Source: GWF2-38-10 sp964527595 (GTDB taxonomy: Bacteria; Babelota; Babeliae; Babelales; RVW-14). From it: a stretch of 64,000 nucleotides of DNA. The stretch is taken from NCBI GenBank assembly GCA_964527595.1, contig CAZGPI010000004.1, positions 24,986 through 88,985 on the forward strand, read 5' to 3'. The translations under genes were made by a program, and so were the position numbers. The notes beneath the pieces were generated by a model that worked only from the letters and a program-made list of their open reading frames with translations, searched no databases and was not told where the DNA came from. This document shows, piece by piece, positions 16,252 through 24,350 of this stretch (position 1 is the stretch's first letter; every line of letters begins with the position of its first letter).

Positions 16252-17418
16252 TTATTTCTTACCCAAAGAGCTCGCGTGCTCTACGTTTCTTAGTGAATAG
16301 AGCGACAACCAACCCAAGGCAAAGGTTAGGCCAAAGGTAAGCTGAAAATCGAGAAAAAAAAGCTGCATTGGGTTAAATAAAAGCATGAGCAAGCAGATAA
16401 TCGTTAACGTATGAAAAAAGTGCACATTAAGGTTGAATAGCCGCCCTGTTTCGGCAAGTAAAAATGAATAATATGCTCGAATAAATGGCGTACTCGCCCA
16501 ACTTAACATCCCATAGGTTCCACAGATTAGAAGCAAAAGTACACGCTTAATGATTATATGAACGGGTAAAAAACTTAAGATCGACTTCCAAATAAAAATA
16601 AACAAAATAATATGCAGTCCTGCACGAGCAAGATAATGCGAAAGCCCCCAAAAATTAAATACGCGACGAAGTTGGTCGGTACTATCAGGATCCTTTTTAC
16701 CGAGAAAAATGAGCGAGAAATAACTTGCCGTACGCGGGGAAAGTTGCGCTACAACGTTTTGAAATGTTGTATTGCGAATTGACCACCATAATCGCTTAAA
16801 GGTCCAAGTAGGGTGATCAACCATCTCAATTGCTCGGCAACTAAAAAGAAAAATACTCGAAAGAAAACCTTCCTTAATAAGATAGTCTCCGTACCCTGGA
16901 TTGCCTGATAATGTCTGATGTTGTGGCGGTTTAATGACGATATTTTTTATTAAAATAGTGTCGCCAACATGGAAGGGTGTAGTATGTTTTACAAAACATT
17001 GTAAGTTGAAGGCAAGTGGTTTCCATTGATTATCCAATTGAATCTGACTAACAGCAAGATCAAGCCGTTCATCTTGCTTCCACCGAGGCTTACTTGTAGA
17101 TTGGACGTGTTTATCGGTAATGGTAGCCATAACAGATAGGTCTTGATTACTTACCTGAGCAAGTAATTGATCGGTGCGTTTGTATTGCAGATGCAAAACC
17201 AATACACCTGTACACATAAAAATTACGTTAAGTGCGATCAAGCTCATTATACGCCATGATGCAAACCAAAGACGCAAGAACCCCAAGACACAACAAAACA
17301 GACAAAGTCCCACAGCAAAATAGGTGGTAGCACCAGACGCAATTGATCGCAGATAGATGCCAACAAGAAGGCTAACAAGAGGAAAAAGAAATGGTGATAA
17401 AGTACTAGTTCTTTTCAT
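16252..17418 (-). CDS. ComEC/Rec2-family protein, short, lacking the C-terminal domain
   Basis: A 388-residue membrane protein. Hydrophobic segments at the N-terminus are followed by a soluble OB-like domain (about 80-210, DUF4131 type; it includes LSGNPGYGDYLIKEG) and the competence core, with GLSHYLARAGLHI and STPFIRAYYSF in place of the usual GLSHxxAISGxH and SxPxxRA. ComEC forms the inner-membrane channel for single-stranded DNA in natural transformation. This copy stops after only part of the core and has no metallo-beta-lactamase domain; full-length family members reach roughly 700 residues. It starts inside the end of yajC (14-nt overlap). No frame continues the missing part downstream. 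Confidence 0.75.
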   Translation of the reverse strand: MKRTSTLSPFLFPLVSLLVGIYLRSIASGATTYFAVGLCLFCCVLGFLRLWFASWRIMSLIALNVIFMCTGVLVLHLQYKRTDQLLAQVSNQDLSVMATITDKHVQSTSKPRWKQDERLDLAVSQIQLDNQWKPLAFNLQCFVKHTTPFHVGDTILIKNIVIKPPQHQTLSGNPGYGDYLIKEGFLSSIFLFSCRAIEMVDHPTWTFKRLWWSIRNTTFQNVVAQLSPRTASYFSLIFLGKKDPDSTDQLRRVFNFWGLSHYLARAGLHIILFIFIWKSILSFLPVHIIIKRVLLLLICGTYGMLSWASTPFIRAYYSFLLAETGRLFNLNVHFFHTLTIICLLMLLFNPMQLFFLDFQLTFGLTFALGWLSLYSLRNVEHASSLGKK

Positions 17419-17740
17419 GAATGATCGCCGTAATCGTCTGCTTAAGAACCTCAACCTTTTGTCCCGTTGCAAGTTCAATGATTACCGAGTTGTTAGTTAC
17501 AAAAACAACAAGCCCTTGAAGGTTGTTTACTGTTTTTGCTATAACTCCAGGACGAAGGTGTTCGCCAACAAGAATATTGCGCCGACGCTGATCACGTTGC
17601 GGTTGTATAATAAGTAGATAAAAACCGGAACCAAGCCCAACGAAAGGAATAAGAATTCGTGCCGCTTGAACCAACGTCTCGGGCGACAATAAATAGTTTA
17701 TAGCTGAATATAGATCGCTAAGCATATTGATTTTTACCAT
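17405..17740 (-). CDS. yajC: Preprotein translocase accessory subunit YajC
   Basis: A 111-residue protein with one membrane segment (about 30-48) followed directly by IQPQRDQRRR, the YajC boundary motif, and a small cytoplasmic domain ending with IELATGQKVEVLKQTITAII. YajC associates with SecDF and the SecYEG channel. Starts at 17740 and 17725 are both possible; neither has a clear ribosome binding site. It is transcribed divergently from enolase, and comEC overlaps its 3' end. secD and secF are not in the window. Confidence 0.8.
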   Translation of the reverse strand: MVKINMLSDLYSAINYLLSPETLVQAARILIPFVGLGSGFYLLIIQPQRDQRRRNILVGEHLRPGVIAKTVNNLQGLVVFVTNNSVIIELATGQKVEVLKQTITAIIHEKN

Positions 17741-17817
17741 TAAAACAAAATTATCATAATATGTAATACCTGAAAGATATAAGAACAATAACACATTTTT
17801 TTAGCATGGGGAATACG

Positions 17818-19068
17818 ATGAAGATAACACAAGTACATGGGCGAGAGATTTTGGACTCCCGCGGATTGCCAACAATCGAATGCCATATCGAGCTTGATAG
17901 CGGATTATGGGTTTCTGCCGCCGTTCCATCCGGAGCATCGGTTGGTAAATTTGAGGCGGTTGAGTTGCGTGATTGCGACCCAAAACGCTACCTCGGCAAG
18001 GGCGTTCTTAAGGCAATAGGCAATCTCGAGCGTATTATTGGCCCTGCTTTGCGCGGTCAAGAAGTTGACGTGGTGAATATTGACACCATATTATGTGAGC
18101 TTGATGGTACGCCGCAAAAATCAAAGCTTGGCGCCAACGCAATATTGGCCGCAAGTATTGCCGTTGCCCGAGCTCAGGCACTTGATAATGGTATTGAGGT
18201 ATATGATATGCTTGCACAACGATATGAATTTACACCATCGATGCCTTATTGCATGTTTAATATCTTTAATGGTGGTGCACACGCAGATAATGGCGTATCG
18301 TTTCAGGAATTTATGATTATGCCAATTAACCAACCATCATTTGCCGATAGCCTTCAAATCGCCGCAACGATATATCAGTCACTTAAAGATGTGCTCAAAA
18401 AAAAGGGCCTAGCAACGACCATTGGTGATGAAGGCGGTTTTGCGCCTCGATTGACTGGCGCGCAAAAAAATGGTGAGCTGGTTGTTCTTGATTTGCTTAT
18501 GCAGGCGGTCGAACGTGCTGGCTATTCTTATGAGAATGTTGTCTTTGCACTCGATGTGGCGGCATCACAGTTTTACCAAGCAAAAGAGCAACGATATATG
18601 GTTGGTGGGCGCCAACTTGACCGGCAAGGACTGATTGATGTATATGTTGAACTTTGCGGACAATTCCCCTTATTTTCGATTGAAGATGGTATGGATGAAG
18701 AAGATTGGGATGGTTGGCAGCTCATGACCAAGCAACTCGGCGGCGACTTACAGATAGTTGGTGATGATATATTTGTGACTAATTGTGAACGTATTGAACG
18801 CGGTATAGATTTAAAAGCGGCCAACGCCGTACTGATCAAACCAAACCAAATTGGAACCGTAACCGAAACAATGCTTGCCATTAAGCTCGCTAAAGACGCT
18901 GGTTTTAAAACCGTTGTCTCCCATCGCTCAGGCGAGACAAATGATCCCTTCATTGCCGACCTCGTGGTGGCAACAGGAGCCGGCCAATTTAAGGCGGGCG
19001 CTCCGGTACGCGGCGAAAGGGTAGCAAAATATAATCGATTGCTAGAAATAGAAGCGTTATTGGTGTAG
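17818..19068 (+). CDS. eno: Enolase
   Basis: A 416-residue glycolytic enzyme converting 2-phosphoglycerate to phosphoenolpyruvate. Conserved pieces include ILDSRGLPTIE near the N-terminus, the SGASVGKFEAVELRD loop, NGGAHADN with the mobile loop, DEGGFAP with the catalytic Glu, the Mg ligands in FALDVAASQFY, SIEDGMDEEDW and VGDDIFVTN, and the catalytic Lys in ANAVLIKPNQIGT, followed by VVSHRSGETND. The length is standard. The ATG at 17818 has GGGGA about 6 nt upstream; the ATG at 17806 overlaps that site. It is monocistronic and divergent from yajC. Confidence 0.97.
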   Translation: MKITQVHGREILDSRGLPTIECHIELDSGLWVSAAVPSGASVGKFEAVELRDCDPKRYLGKGVLKAIGNLERIIGPALRGQEVDVVNIDTILCELDGTPQKSKLGANAILAASIAVARAQALDNGIEVYDMLAQRYEFTPSMPYCMFNIFNGGAHADNGVSFQEFMIMPINQPSFADSLQIAATIYQSLKDVLKKKGLATTIGDEGGFAPRLTGAQKNGELVVLDLLMQAVERAGYSYENVVFALDVAASQFYQAKEQRYMVGGRQLDRQGLIDVYVELCGQFPLFSIEDGMDEEDWDGWQLMTKQLGGDLQIVGDDIFVTNCERIERGIDLKAANAVLIKPNQIGTVTETMLAIKLAKDAGFKTVVSHRSGETNDPFIADLVVATGAGQFKAGAPVRGERVAKYNRLLEIEALLV

Positions 19069-19202
19069 ATATTGAACCATTACTTACCGCTTCTTTTTTG
19101 TTTTATTGACTGTTATACCTACTTTTATTAATTTTACAACAGATGCTTTCGTGTAGTCGCGTTAATTAGAAATTTTGTCAGATTTTTTAAAAGGAGAGTC
19201 TC

Positions 19203-20132
19203 ATGAGCAAGCGGATGATGATTATACAAGCTGTTACGCTTGTATCTTTTTGTTGGGTTGGCACAGGTATGCTATCTGCCGCCGGAGTCAAAAAAAATGC
19301 TAAAAAAACCTATGTTCGAGAATTAGAAGAGGCATTTGCCGCTAAAATATTAGAAGAAAAAGAAGAATCAGCATCGACATTCATATCAACCAAAGAAAAC
19401 TCAAAATCTACCGGACAAAAAGAAGTTGGTGATATGGTTATTAAAGACATTAAGTCGATAATCAAAGCCCCTTACCTTGATCTTTTGGCATCGAGTGAAT
19501 TGGCATCATGGGACGACCTTAAGTCTCGATTTGAAGCCGTTAAAAAAGCAACAGAATTGTTTGAAACAAAATATTCTACTGAGTTAAAAGTCAGCGCGGC
19601 AACACCTGCACCAATAACGGCAGTTCAACCAATGGCGGTTGCTCCTATAACGCCAGTTGCACCGGTCGCACCTACGCCTGAAATGAGTTCCCCTGCGCCT
19701 GTCTTAGGTTTGGAAGCAACACCACCATCTCCTGCTATACCAACACCTGCTCCAATGGGAATGGAAATTGCTGCAGCTACTCCACCTCCACCATCACTCC
19801 CAATGGGTATGCCAGGAATAACACCAGCGCCAATGGGAATGCCTGAGCCAACACCACCACCTGCAATGGGTGGACTACTTAGCGCCACACCTCCTCCAAT
19901 GCCAGCACCTTTGGGTATGCCAGAAACAACCCCACCGGCTCCTGCGCCAATGGGAATGGAAATTGCTGCCGTTACACCAGCGCCTATGGGCATGCCGGGA
20001 ACAACTCCACCACCTCCTGCACCTGCAATAGGTGGATTACTTGGCGCCACGCCTCCTCCAATGCCAGCACCTATTGGTATACCAGAAGCAACCCCACCAG
20101 CCCCTGCTATGGGTGGTATGCCTATGATGTAA
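19203..20132 (+). CDS. Exported proline/methionine-rich repeat protein
   Basis: A 309-residue protein. The signal peptide covers about 1-27 (ends LSAAG). A charged helical segment (30-130) is followed by a low-complexity region (134-309) made of Pro, Ala, Met, Gly and Thr. That region contains an imperfect tandem duplication of about 60 residues: both copies run PMGMEIAA - PMGMP - GGLL - ATPPPMPAP - TPPAP. I do not recognise a family. AAAGGAG sits upstream of the ATG and a strong terminator follows. Poly-proline tracts of this kind occur in surface stalks and in proteins that bind SH3 or profilin-type domains; any such role here is inference. Confidence 0.6.
   Translation: MSKRMMIIQAVTLVSFCWVGTGMLSAAGVKKNAKKTYVRELEEAFAAKILEEKEESASTFISTKENSKSTGQKEVGDMVIKDIKSIIKAPYLDLLASSELASWDDLKSRFEAVKKATELFETKYSTELKVSAATPAPITAVQPMAVAPITPVAPVAPTPEMSSPAPVLGLEATPPSPAIPTPAPMGMEIAAATPPPPSLPMGMPGITPAPMGMPEPTPPPAMGGLLSATPPPMPAPLGMPETTPPAPAPMGMEIAAVTPAPMGMPGTTPPPPAPAIGGLLGATPPPMPAPIGIPEATPPAPAMGGMPMM
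19602..20129 (+). repeat. Proline/methionine-rich repeat tract in coding sequence
   Basis: In-frame low-complexity DNA encoding residues 134-309 of the exported protein. Two related units, starting near residues 183 and 248, share the same order of short motifs. It is coding repeat, not an intergenic array. Confidence 0.75.
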
Positions 20133-20149
20133 TGGCTTAATAGCCTAAG

Positions 20150-20192
20150 AAAAATAAAAAGAGCCTGTGTAATGCGGGCTCTTTTTATTTTT
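20150..20192 (+). terminator. Strong intrinsic terminator
   Basis: A perfect 16-bp stem (20150-20165 and 20177-20192, 11-nt loop) consists of an A-rich left arm, a GC core (GAGCC/GGCTC) and a T-rich right arm. It begins 17 nt after the stop of the proline-rich gene. Confidence 0.9.
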
Positions 20193-20251
20193 AAAAAGAA
20201 CGGTAAAATGTAAGCATGTTTTTAAAATATGAACAGAGAAGGGGGTGCTCT

Positions 20252-20485
20252 ATGTTATGCGAATACTATCAAGCTATTGTTGACGTTCCAAATACCTGGT
20301 TTGTTTTTGGTGTTATTCGAAGCGAGGACAATCTGGCTTTTGAACGTACTATCGAGGGAAATCCAAGCTTGCTTGAATTTTTTGTTACCAAAGGACAAGA
20401 AGCGGAGTTTCTTGATTTGATGAATTATCTTATTAACCTTGGCTATATTCTGAGTATTGAGAAAAAACCAAACCGTCTCTCGTAA
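20252..20485 (+). CDS. Small hypothetical protein
   Basis: A 77-residue protein beginning MLCEYYQAIVDVP, with an alpha/beta look (strand - IEGNPSLLEFFVT - helix - strand) and no signal peptide or membrane segment. The ATG at 20252 has an AAGGGGG ribosome binding site; the in-frame ATG at 20216 lies close to the preceding terminator and adds a poorly supported N-terminus. I do not recognise the family. It stands alone between the terminator at 20192 and the promoter of the cysteine-synthase-like gene. Confidence 0.55.
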   Translation: MLCEYYQAIVDVPNTWFVFGVIRSEDNLAFERTIEGNPSLLEFFVTKGQEAEFLDLMNYLINLGYILSIEKKPNRLS

Positions 20486-20564
20486 ATACAATCTGTCACC
20501 TGCTTTAAAATAAAAATTTAAACTTTATAGCGTTTCGCACCGTTCTTTTTGAATCTTATAGCTT

Positions 20565-20592
20565 TTGTTGGGTAAATTTTTTATATTATTAT
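20565..20592 (+). promoter_or_regulatory. Candidate sigma70 promoter for the cysteine synthase/dapF pair
   Basis: TTGTTG (20565-20570), a 16-nt spacer, then TATTAT (20587-20592), about 60 nt upstream of the ATG at 20652. Overlapping TATATT alternatives exist. Confidence 0.4.
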
Positions 20593-20651
20593 GGTAAATG
20601 TGTAGAAAATTACCGGATCTATTGATTGCGGGGGCTTAAAAAGGAAAAATC

Positions 20652-21593
20652 ATGGCACACAAAGAGAATTATAAAACAATTTTAGAATGTATCGGCAATA
20701 CACCTCTTGCTCGGTTGGAATTTGACGTTAGGCCAACAATACTTGCTAAGTTGGAATTTGCAAACCCCGGAGGAAGCCTTAAGGATCGATCTGCATTTTT
20801 TATGGTTGAACAAGCAGAACGCGATGGCCGCCTAAAGCCCCATGGAACCATCGTTGAGGCCTCATCTGGAAATCAAGGAATTGCATTGGCCATGATTGGT
20901 GCTATTAAGGGTTATCGAGTTATTATTACGGTACCAGACAGAACTGCTATAGAAAAAGTTGCCATATTGCGTGCATATGGAGCCGAAGTACACGTCTGCC
21001 CAAATACCGATGATCTCCATGATCCACGAGGTTATCACGGAGTCGCCGAAAATTTTGCGCATTCGATTCCTGGAGCATTTATGCCAAACCAATATTTCAA
21101 CAAATCAAATCCGCTTGCACATTATTCAACAACTGGACCTGAAATTTGGCGACAAACCAATGGAGATTTAACACATTTTATGTGTGGTGCTGGAAGTTGT
21201 GGAACAATATCGGGCGTTGGTCGTTACCTTAAAGAACAAAATCCTAACATAAAGGTTCTTGGCGTTGACGCTGCAACCTCAGCATATTCAAGTAAAGAGC
21301 CAAAAGCATATCAAGCCGAAGGCATTGGCATTGACGTAATCAGCGATACCTTCGCTAAAGAATATATTGATGAAATTTTGCCTGTTACTGATGAACAGGC
21401 GTTTACTATGACGCGTCGCCTTGCAAATGAATATGGCTTATTAGTTGGTATTAGCAGCGGCGCAGTAATGCACGTGGCTCTTGAGTATGCCAAAAAACTT
21501 ACCGAAGCCGATACAATGGTTGTGATTTTGGCTGACTCAGGCAAATCATATTTAAGTAAAGTATTTATGTCTAAAGACGACACAAAAAAATAA
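20652..21593 (+). CDS. Cysteine synthase / cystathionine beta-synthase family PLP enzyme
   Basis: A 313-residue fold-type II PLP enzyme. K44 in NPGGSLKDRSA is the Schiff-base lysine. The substrate loop reads SSGNQGIAL (72-80) where SGNTG is usual. The phosphate loop is GAGSCGTISG where GTGGTI is usual, and GISSGA is near the end. The middle (NQYFNKSNPLAHYSTTGPEIW) resembles cystathionine beta-synthase more than O-acetylserine sulfhydrylase, but there is no C-terminal CBS pair. It would carry out beta-replacement on Ser, Cys or O-acetylserine. AAGGA precedes the start; dapF follows after 21 nt, suggesting cotranscription. The exact substrate is uncertain. Confidence 0.85.
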   Translation: MAHKENYKTILECIGNTPLARLEFDVRPTILAKLEFANPGGSLKDRSAFFMVEQAERDGRLKPHGTIVEASSGNQGIALAMIGAIKGYRVIITVPDRTAIEKVAILRAYGAEVHVCPNTDDLHDPRGYHGVAENFAHSIPGAFMPNQYFNKSNPLAHYSTTGPEIWRQTNGDLTHFMCGAGSCGTISGVGRYLKEQNPNIKVLGVDAATSAYSSKEPKAYQAEGIGIDVISDTFAKEYIDEILPVTDEQAFTMTRRLANEYGLLVGISSGAVMHVALEYAKKLTEADTMVVILADSGKSYLSKVFMSKDDTKK

Positions 21594-21614
21594 CCCCTAG
21601 GATAACAACCAAAT

Positions 21615-22478
21615 ATGCTTAAGCACTTTATTAAATATCAATCCCTTGGCAACGATTTTATTTTATATGACTGGTACAAAAAACCACTCGTTTTTGTGCA
21701 AAACACCCTGGACGATGCTGGATGGACACAATTTGTTACCGAAGTCTGTAATCGACATTTTGGAGTTGGGGCCGACGGCGTGTTAATTGTAAAGAGCACC
21801 ACCGAATCAAGTTTTCCTGAGATGCTTATTTTTAATGCAGATGGCAGTCAGGCAGAAATGTGCCTAAATGGTTTACGTTGTGTTACACATTATCTTTTTA
21901 CACACCATGGATTACAACCAATATTTAAAGTTAAAATAGGTCAGCGCGATGTTGATTGTTCTGTTGTAGTTGATAAAACCAAAGGCAATTCGATAGAAAT
22001 AGTTACAAGCATTGCTGACGTTTTGTATCAAGAAAAAGCAACGATAGAAACAACTATAGGTAAATTTGATGGGCATGTTGTTTCGGTTGGCAATCCACAT
22101 TTTGTTGTTTTACAACAATGCGAACAATCGTGGCTGACTGATCATGGTAAAGAACTAGAACAACACGCTCACTTTCCAAATCGCACGAATGTTGATTTTA
22201 TTTGGGAAGATGACGAATATCAATTGCACGACAATATCGTTAAAGCTTTCCGCCTTTTGGTTTATGAACGTGGCTGCGGAATAACCTTAGCGTGTAGCTC
22301 AGGCGTTGCGGCCGCCTTATGGACGCTGTTTAATCTTGGCATCGTTAAAACAGATGAGCAAATAGCCTTCAATATGCTTGGCGGAACCGTTATCGGACTC
22401 GTTGATGCAAATAACAATATCGTTTTACGTGCATCGGCTGTCATGATATGTAGTGGTGACCTTGAACATAAAGATTAA
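21615..22478 (+). CDS. dapF: Diaminopimelate epimerase
   Basis: A 287-residue enzyme of the PLP-independent epimerase family, which converts LL-DAP to meso-DAP for peptidoglycan and lysine. The two catalytic cysteines are present: C83 in NADGSQAEMCLNGLRC and C227 in ERGCGITLACSSG. NxFGVGADG-like HFGVGADGVL and the GNPHFVV motif also fit. Unusual changes are MCLNG for MCGNG and ACSSG for ACGTG or ACGSG. It is coupled to the upstream cysteine-synthase-like gene (21 nt), a partner not usual for dapF. A perfect-looking terminator follows. Epimerisation of a DAP analogue is possible. Confidence 0.9.
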   Translation: MLKHFIKYQSLGNDFILYDWYKKPLVFVQNTLDDAGWTQFVTEVCNRHFGVGADGVLIVKSTTESSFPEMLIFNADGSQAEMCLNGLRCVTHYLFTHHGLQPIFKVKIGQRDVDCSVVVDKTKGNSIEIVTSIADVLYQEKATIETTIGKFDGHVVSVGNPHFVVLQQCEQSWLTDHGKELEQHAHFPNRTNVDFIWEDDEYQLHDNIVKAFRLLVYERGCGITLACSSGVAAALWTLFNLGIVKTDEQIAFNMLGGTVIGLVDANNNIVLRASAVMICSGDLEHKD

Positions 22479-22491
22479 GAATTCATAGAAT

Positions 22492-22542
22492 AAAACAAAA
22501 CGGGGCTGGTTTAGCATAACTAAATCAACCCCGTTTTGTTTT
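22492..22542 (+). terminator. Intrinsic terminator after dapF
   Basis: A 23-bp stem (22492-22514 and 22520-22542) with two G-U pairs and a 5-nt loop. The right arm ends in GTTTTGTTTTATT. Confidence 0.92.
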
Positions 22543-22624
22543 ATTACTGACTTATTGAACTGCATTTGTTTACAATGTGGTTAAGGATAACGATAGTTTA
22601 GTTTCATAAGCCGTTGGAAAAAAT

Positions 22625-23554
22625 ATGAAAAGAAATGATATCAATAGAGATTCGGTCAACGTCCCCTTAACCGTTGGCTCAAATAAACGCGATACCTACA
22701 TTGAAAATTATCTTAAGGCAACTCAAAACTCTGGCCGCTTACTTCTTTTTGCTGGCGATCAGAAAATAGAACATCTCAATGATGATTTTTATGGCACGGA
22801 CATCGATCAAGCTGCCGCCAACCCTAAACATCTATTCGATATTGCAAGCAAAGGGCGCATTGGAGTCTTTGCAACACAGCTTGGTTTAATTGCTCGTTAT
22901 GGTGAGCACTATAAAAACATTCATTACGTGGCAAAACTTAACGCAAGAACAAACTTAATCAAACCAGACCTCGATGATCCGGTGAGTTTAAATCTAGCAA
23001 CAGTCGATGACGTTGTAGCCATGGAAAAGAATAGTGGGCTTGATATTGTTGGCGTTGGATATACCGTCTATTTGGGTAGTCGTCACGAAAGCCAAATGTT
23101 GGTGCAAGCAGCCCAAGTTGTACAACAAGCACACGCTTGTGGAAAACTAGTAATTTTATGGATGTATCCTCGCGGACAATCGGTAACCCATGAACGTTCG
23201 GCTAGTATTATCGCAGGTGCTGCCGGAGTTGGCGTTTGCCTAGGTGCTGATTTTGTGAAAGTTAATCCGCCAGAAGCGCAGGGTGGCATTAGCAGTGCGC
23301 AACTCCTTAAGCAGGCAACTGCCGCCGCTGGTAATACACAGGTTATTTGTTCTGGCGGTAGCCGAAAAAATGCGGCTGACTTTTTAGAAGAAGTATATCA
23401 TCAGATTCATATTGGTGGGGCTGCTGGTGCCGCAATTGGTCGCAACATTCACCAGCACTCACTGGAATCTGCGTGCGCCATTACCAGAGCATTGGCTTCC
23501 ATTATCATAGATGATGAAAATTTAGAAGAAGCAAAAAAATTATTGGCCATGTAA
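22625..23554 (+). CDS. fbaB: Class I fructose-bisphosphate aldolase (FbaB/DhnA type)
   Basis: A 309-residue TIM-barrel aldolase of the archaeal-type class I family. The signature FAGDQKIEHLNDDF is at 42-55, and the Schiff-base lysine is K212 in GADFVKVNPPE. ICSGGSRK and GAAGAAIGRNIHQ form the phosphate site near the C-terminus. It should cleave fructose-1,6-bisphosphate to triose phosphates, in line with eno and tpiA in this window. Related DhnA-family members make aromatic-pathway precursors (ADH synthase), but the GDQKIEH motif favours the aldolase. The LOG-family gene follows by 16 nt and is probably cotranscribed. Confidence 0.88.
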   Translation: MKRNDINRDSVNVPLTVGSNKRDTYIENYLKATQNSGRLLLFAGDQKIEHLNDDFYGTDIDQAAANPKHLFDIASKGRIGVFATQLGLIARYGEHYKNIHYVAKLNARTNLIKPDLDDPVSLNLATVDDVVAMEKNSGLDIVGVGYTVYLGSRHESQMLVQAAQVVQQAHACGKLVILWMYPRGQSVTHERSASIIAGAAGVGVCLGADFVKVNPPEAQGGISSAQLLKQATAAAGNTQVICSGGSRKNAADFLEEVYHQIHIGGAAGAAIGRNIHQHSLESACAITRALASIIIDDENLEEAKKLLAM

Positions 23555-23570
23555 AAAGGGGAGGGCGGTT

Positions 23571-24299
23571 ATGTTTTGTCGTCGCTTAAGAGAATATTTA
23601 CATTTTCTAAGAGGTTTATGGCGAACCAATATCCTCCTTTTATGGGGGATGTGGAAATTGACTGAGTTACCACATCCAGCGATTACTATTTTTGGAGGAT
23701 CTCGCGTTGCCAGTGATAGTGATATTTCAAAAAAGACATCGCAATTAACCAAAAATTTAGCTGAAAATGGTTTTTCTATTATTACCGGCGGTGGTCCCGG
23801 AATTATGGAAGCCGCAAATTTAGGTGCCATGGAATACTTAAAGGACTGCGAACGCGATGGAGTGAAGTGTATCAATCACGTTGTTTCTGCAGGGATCGGT
23901 TTATTGCGGCTCAATCAGGATAAAGTGAATCCTTACGTACAACGCTATATTGCCATGAATCACTTTTTTACGCGTAAATGGCTTCTTGTTAGATACTCAG
24001 TGGGCTTTATTGTCTTTCCTGGTGGATTTGGAACACTCGATGAACTTTTCGAAGTGGTAACACTCATTCAGTGTAATCGCATGGCAAAGGTTCCCATAAT
24101 TTTAATTGATCGTCTTTATTGGTCACCATTAATGGATTGGATAGAAACTCGTGCCTTAAAAGAAGGGCTAATTGGTCATGGTGATGCAGCAATTATTCGC
24201 GTAACAGATGATGTTATTGAAGCGGCTGAAATAATTAAACGCGAATGCACTGGTTGCGAAAAAACTGTTTTATCCAATACTGATAATGATGGTAAATGA
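23571..24299 (+). CDS. LOG-family protein (cytokinin-riboside phosphorylase fold)
   Basis: A 242-residue protein of the TIGR00730/LOG family, whose members hydrolyse nucleoside 5'-monophosphates to free base and ribose 5-phosphate. Diagnostic motifs are GGGPGIMEAANLGA (ligand binding) and FPGGFGTLDELFEV (catalytic Glu). An extra hydrophobic, basic N-terminus of about 30 residues (LRGLWRTNILLLWGMWK) precedes the Rossmann fold and may be a membrane-binding helix. AAGGGGAGG lies upstream of the ATG. It follows the aldolase gene by 16 nt and ends at a bidirectional terminator. Older annotation as lysine decarboxylase is not supported. Confidence 0.85.
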   Translation: MFCRRLREYLHFLRGLWRTNILLLWGMWKLTELPHPAITIFGGSRVASDSDISKKTSQLTKNLAENGFSIITGGGPGIMEAANLGAMEYLKDCERDGVKCINHVVSAGIGLLRLNQDKVNPYVQRYIAMNHFFTRKWLLVRYSVGFIVFPGGFGTLDELFEVVTLIQCNRMAKVPIILIDRLYWSPLMDWIETRALKEGLIGHGDAAIIRVTDDVIEAAEIIKRECTGCEKTVLSNTDNDGK

Positions 24300-24322
24300 A
24301 TAATTTTTTGTCGTAATTAGTT

Positions 24323-24344
24323 AGGGCCGGCAATTGCCGGCCCT
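24323..24344. terminator. Bidirectional terminator
   Basis: A perfect 22-nt GC-rich palindrome lies between two convergent genes (LOG-family plus strand, secretin minus strand) and is followed by CTTCTTTT on the plus strand. Confidence 0.85.
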
Positions 24345-24350
24345 CTTCTT

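Noticed and set aside
18573..18953. 126-residue minus-strand frame inside enolase
   Set aside because: It lies wholly opposite a clearly conserved gene and shows no signal, motif or ribosome binding site.
19625..20050. 141-residue minus-strand frame opposite the proline-rich gene
   Set aside because: It is the antisense of a repeated, low-complexity coding tract, so its Gly/Ile/Ala composition is a by-product.
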